A DNA stretch of 64,000 nucleotides from Clavulina sp. PMI_390. Lineage: Eukaryota > Basidiomycota > Agaricomycetes > Cantharellales > Hydnaceae. Positions 63,923 to 64,000 of the stretch are shown here, piece by piece. Positions within the stretch are counted from its first letter, which is position 1. Every line of letters starts with the position of its first letter. A model generated the notes under the pieces. It searched no databases. It was not told the DNA's origin and saw nothing but the letters and a program-made list of their open reading frames with translations. Location: the NCBI GenBank assembly GCA_015039315.1, contig WIDE01000012.1:253731-317730 (forward strand), read 5' to 3'. The position numbers were made by a program, and so were the translations under genes.

Positions 63923-64000
63923 TTTGGAATGGGGTGTAGGGCACAGTAGTAGATCAAGGGGTCGATAACTAGGCCTTGAGTATGGGCTACATATCCATAC

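Overview
The window is nuclear DNA from a filamentous basidiomycete, almost certainly an Agaricomycete. Genes are split by many short GT-AG introns (mostly about 50-100 nt). The core genes are typically fungal: RasGEF, a Pkc1-type kinase with HR1-C2-C1-C1-kinase order, She9/Mdm33, the CHL1 helicase and cytochrome P450 reductase. Local expansions of F-box and MYND genes resemble those of mushroom and Rhizoctonia-like genomes; this placement is an inference and the exact genus cannot be read from the window.

Layout: (1) 1-2495, 3' part of a Ras guanine-nucleotide exchange factor. (2) 2.9-12.0 kb, three tandem + strand F-box genes (A, B, C) with a shared promoter element and the remnant tail of a further copy between B and C. 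(3) 12.5-16.8 kb, protein kinase C. (4) 17.9-19.4 kb, a STYX-like phosphatase-fold protein lacking the catalytic arginine, then a 1.6 kb spacer with a diverged direct repeat. (5) 21.0-23.4 kb, a multi-pass membrane protein, probably DUF3433-type. (6) 23.4-28.5 kb, a gene-poor stretch with one doubtful small membrane protein. (7) 28.5-29.6 kb, mitochondrial inner-membrane She9/Mdm33. (8) 30.8-36.6 kb, two tandem MFS transporters (+). (9) 36.7-48.5 kb, five tandem MYND zinc-finger genes (-), with a dead MFS fragment between the first two. (10) 48.6-54.8 kb, CHL1/DDX11-type Fe-S helicase (-), divergent from (11) NADPH-cytochrome P450 reductase at 55.1-58.4 kb (+). (12) 59.2-61.1 kb, another F-box protein (-). 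(13) 61.7-63.9 kb, a DUF4139 protein (-).

The flanks hold single-copy housekeeping genes. The middle (about 17-48 kb) and the F-box block look like accessory, birth-and-death territory: tandem copies, decayed fragments, shared upstream motifs. The clearest structural story is an MFS(+)/MYND(-) tail-to-tail pair that seems to have been duplicated as a unit, one MFS copy then decaying to a fragment. The most unusual gene-structure feature is a 5-nt micro-exon required at the same place in both MFS paralogues to keep the reading frame. I found no rRNA, confident tRNA, CRISPR array or intact transposon.
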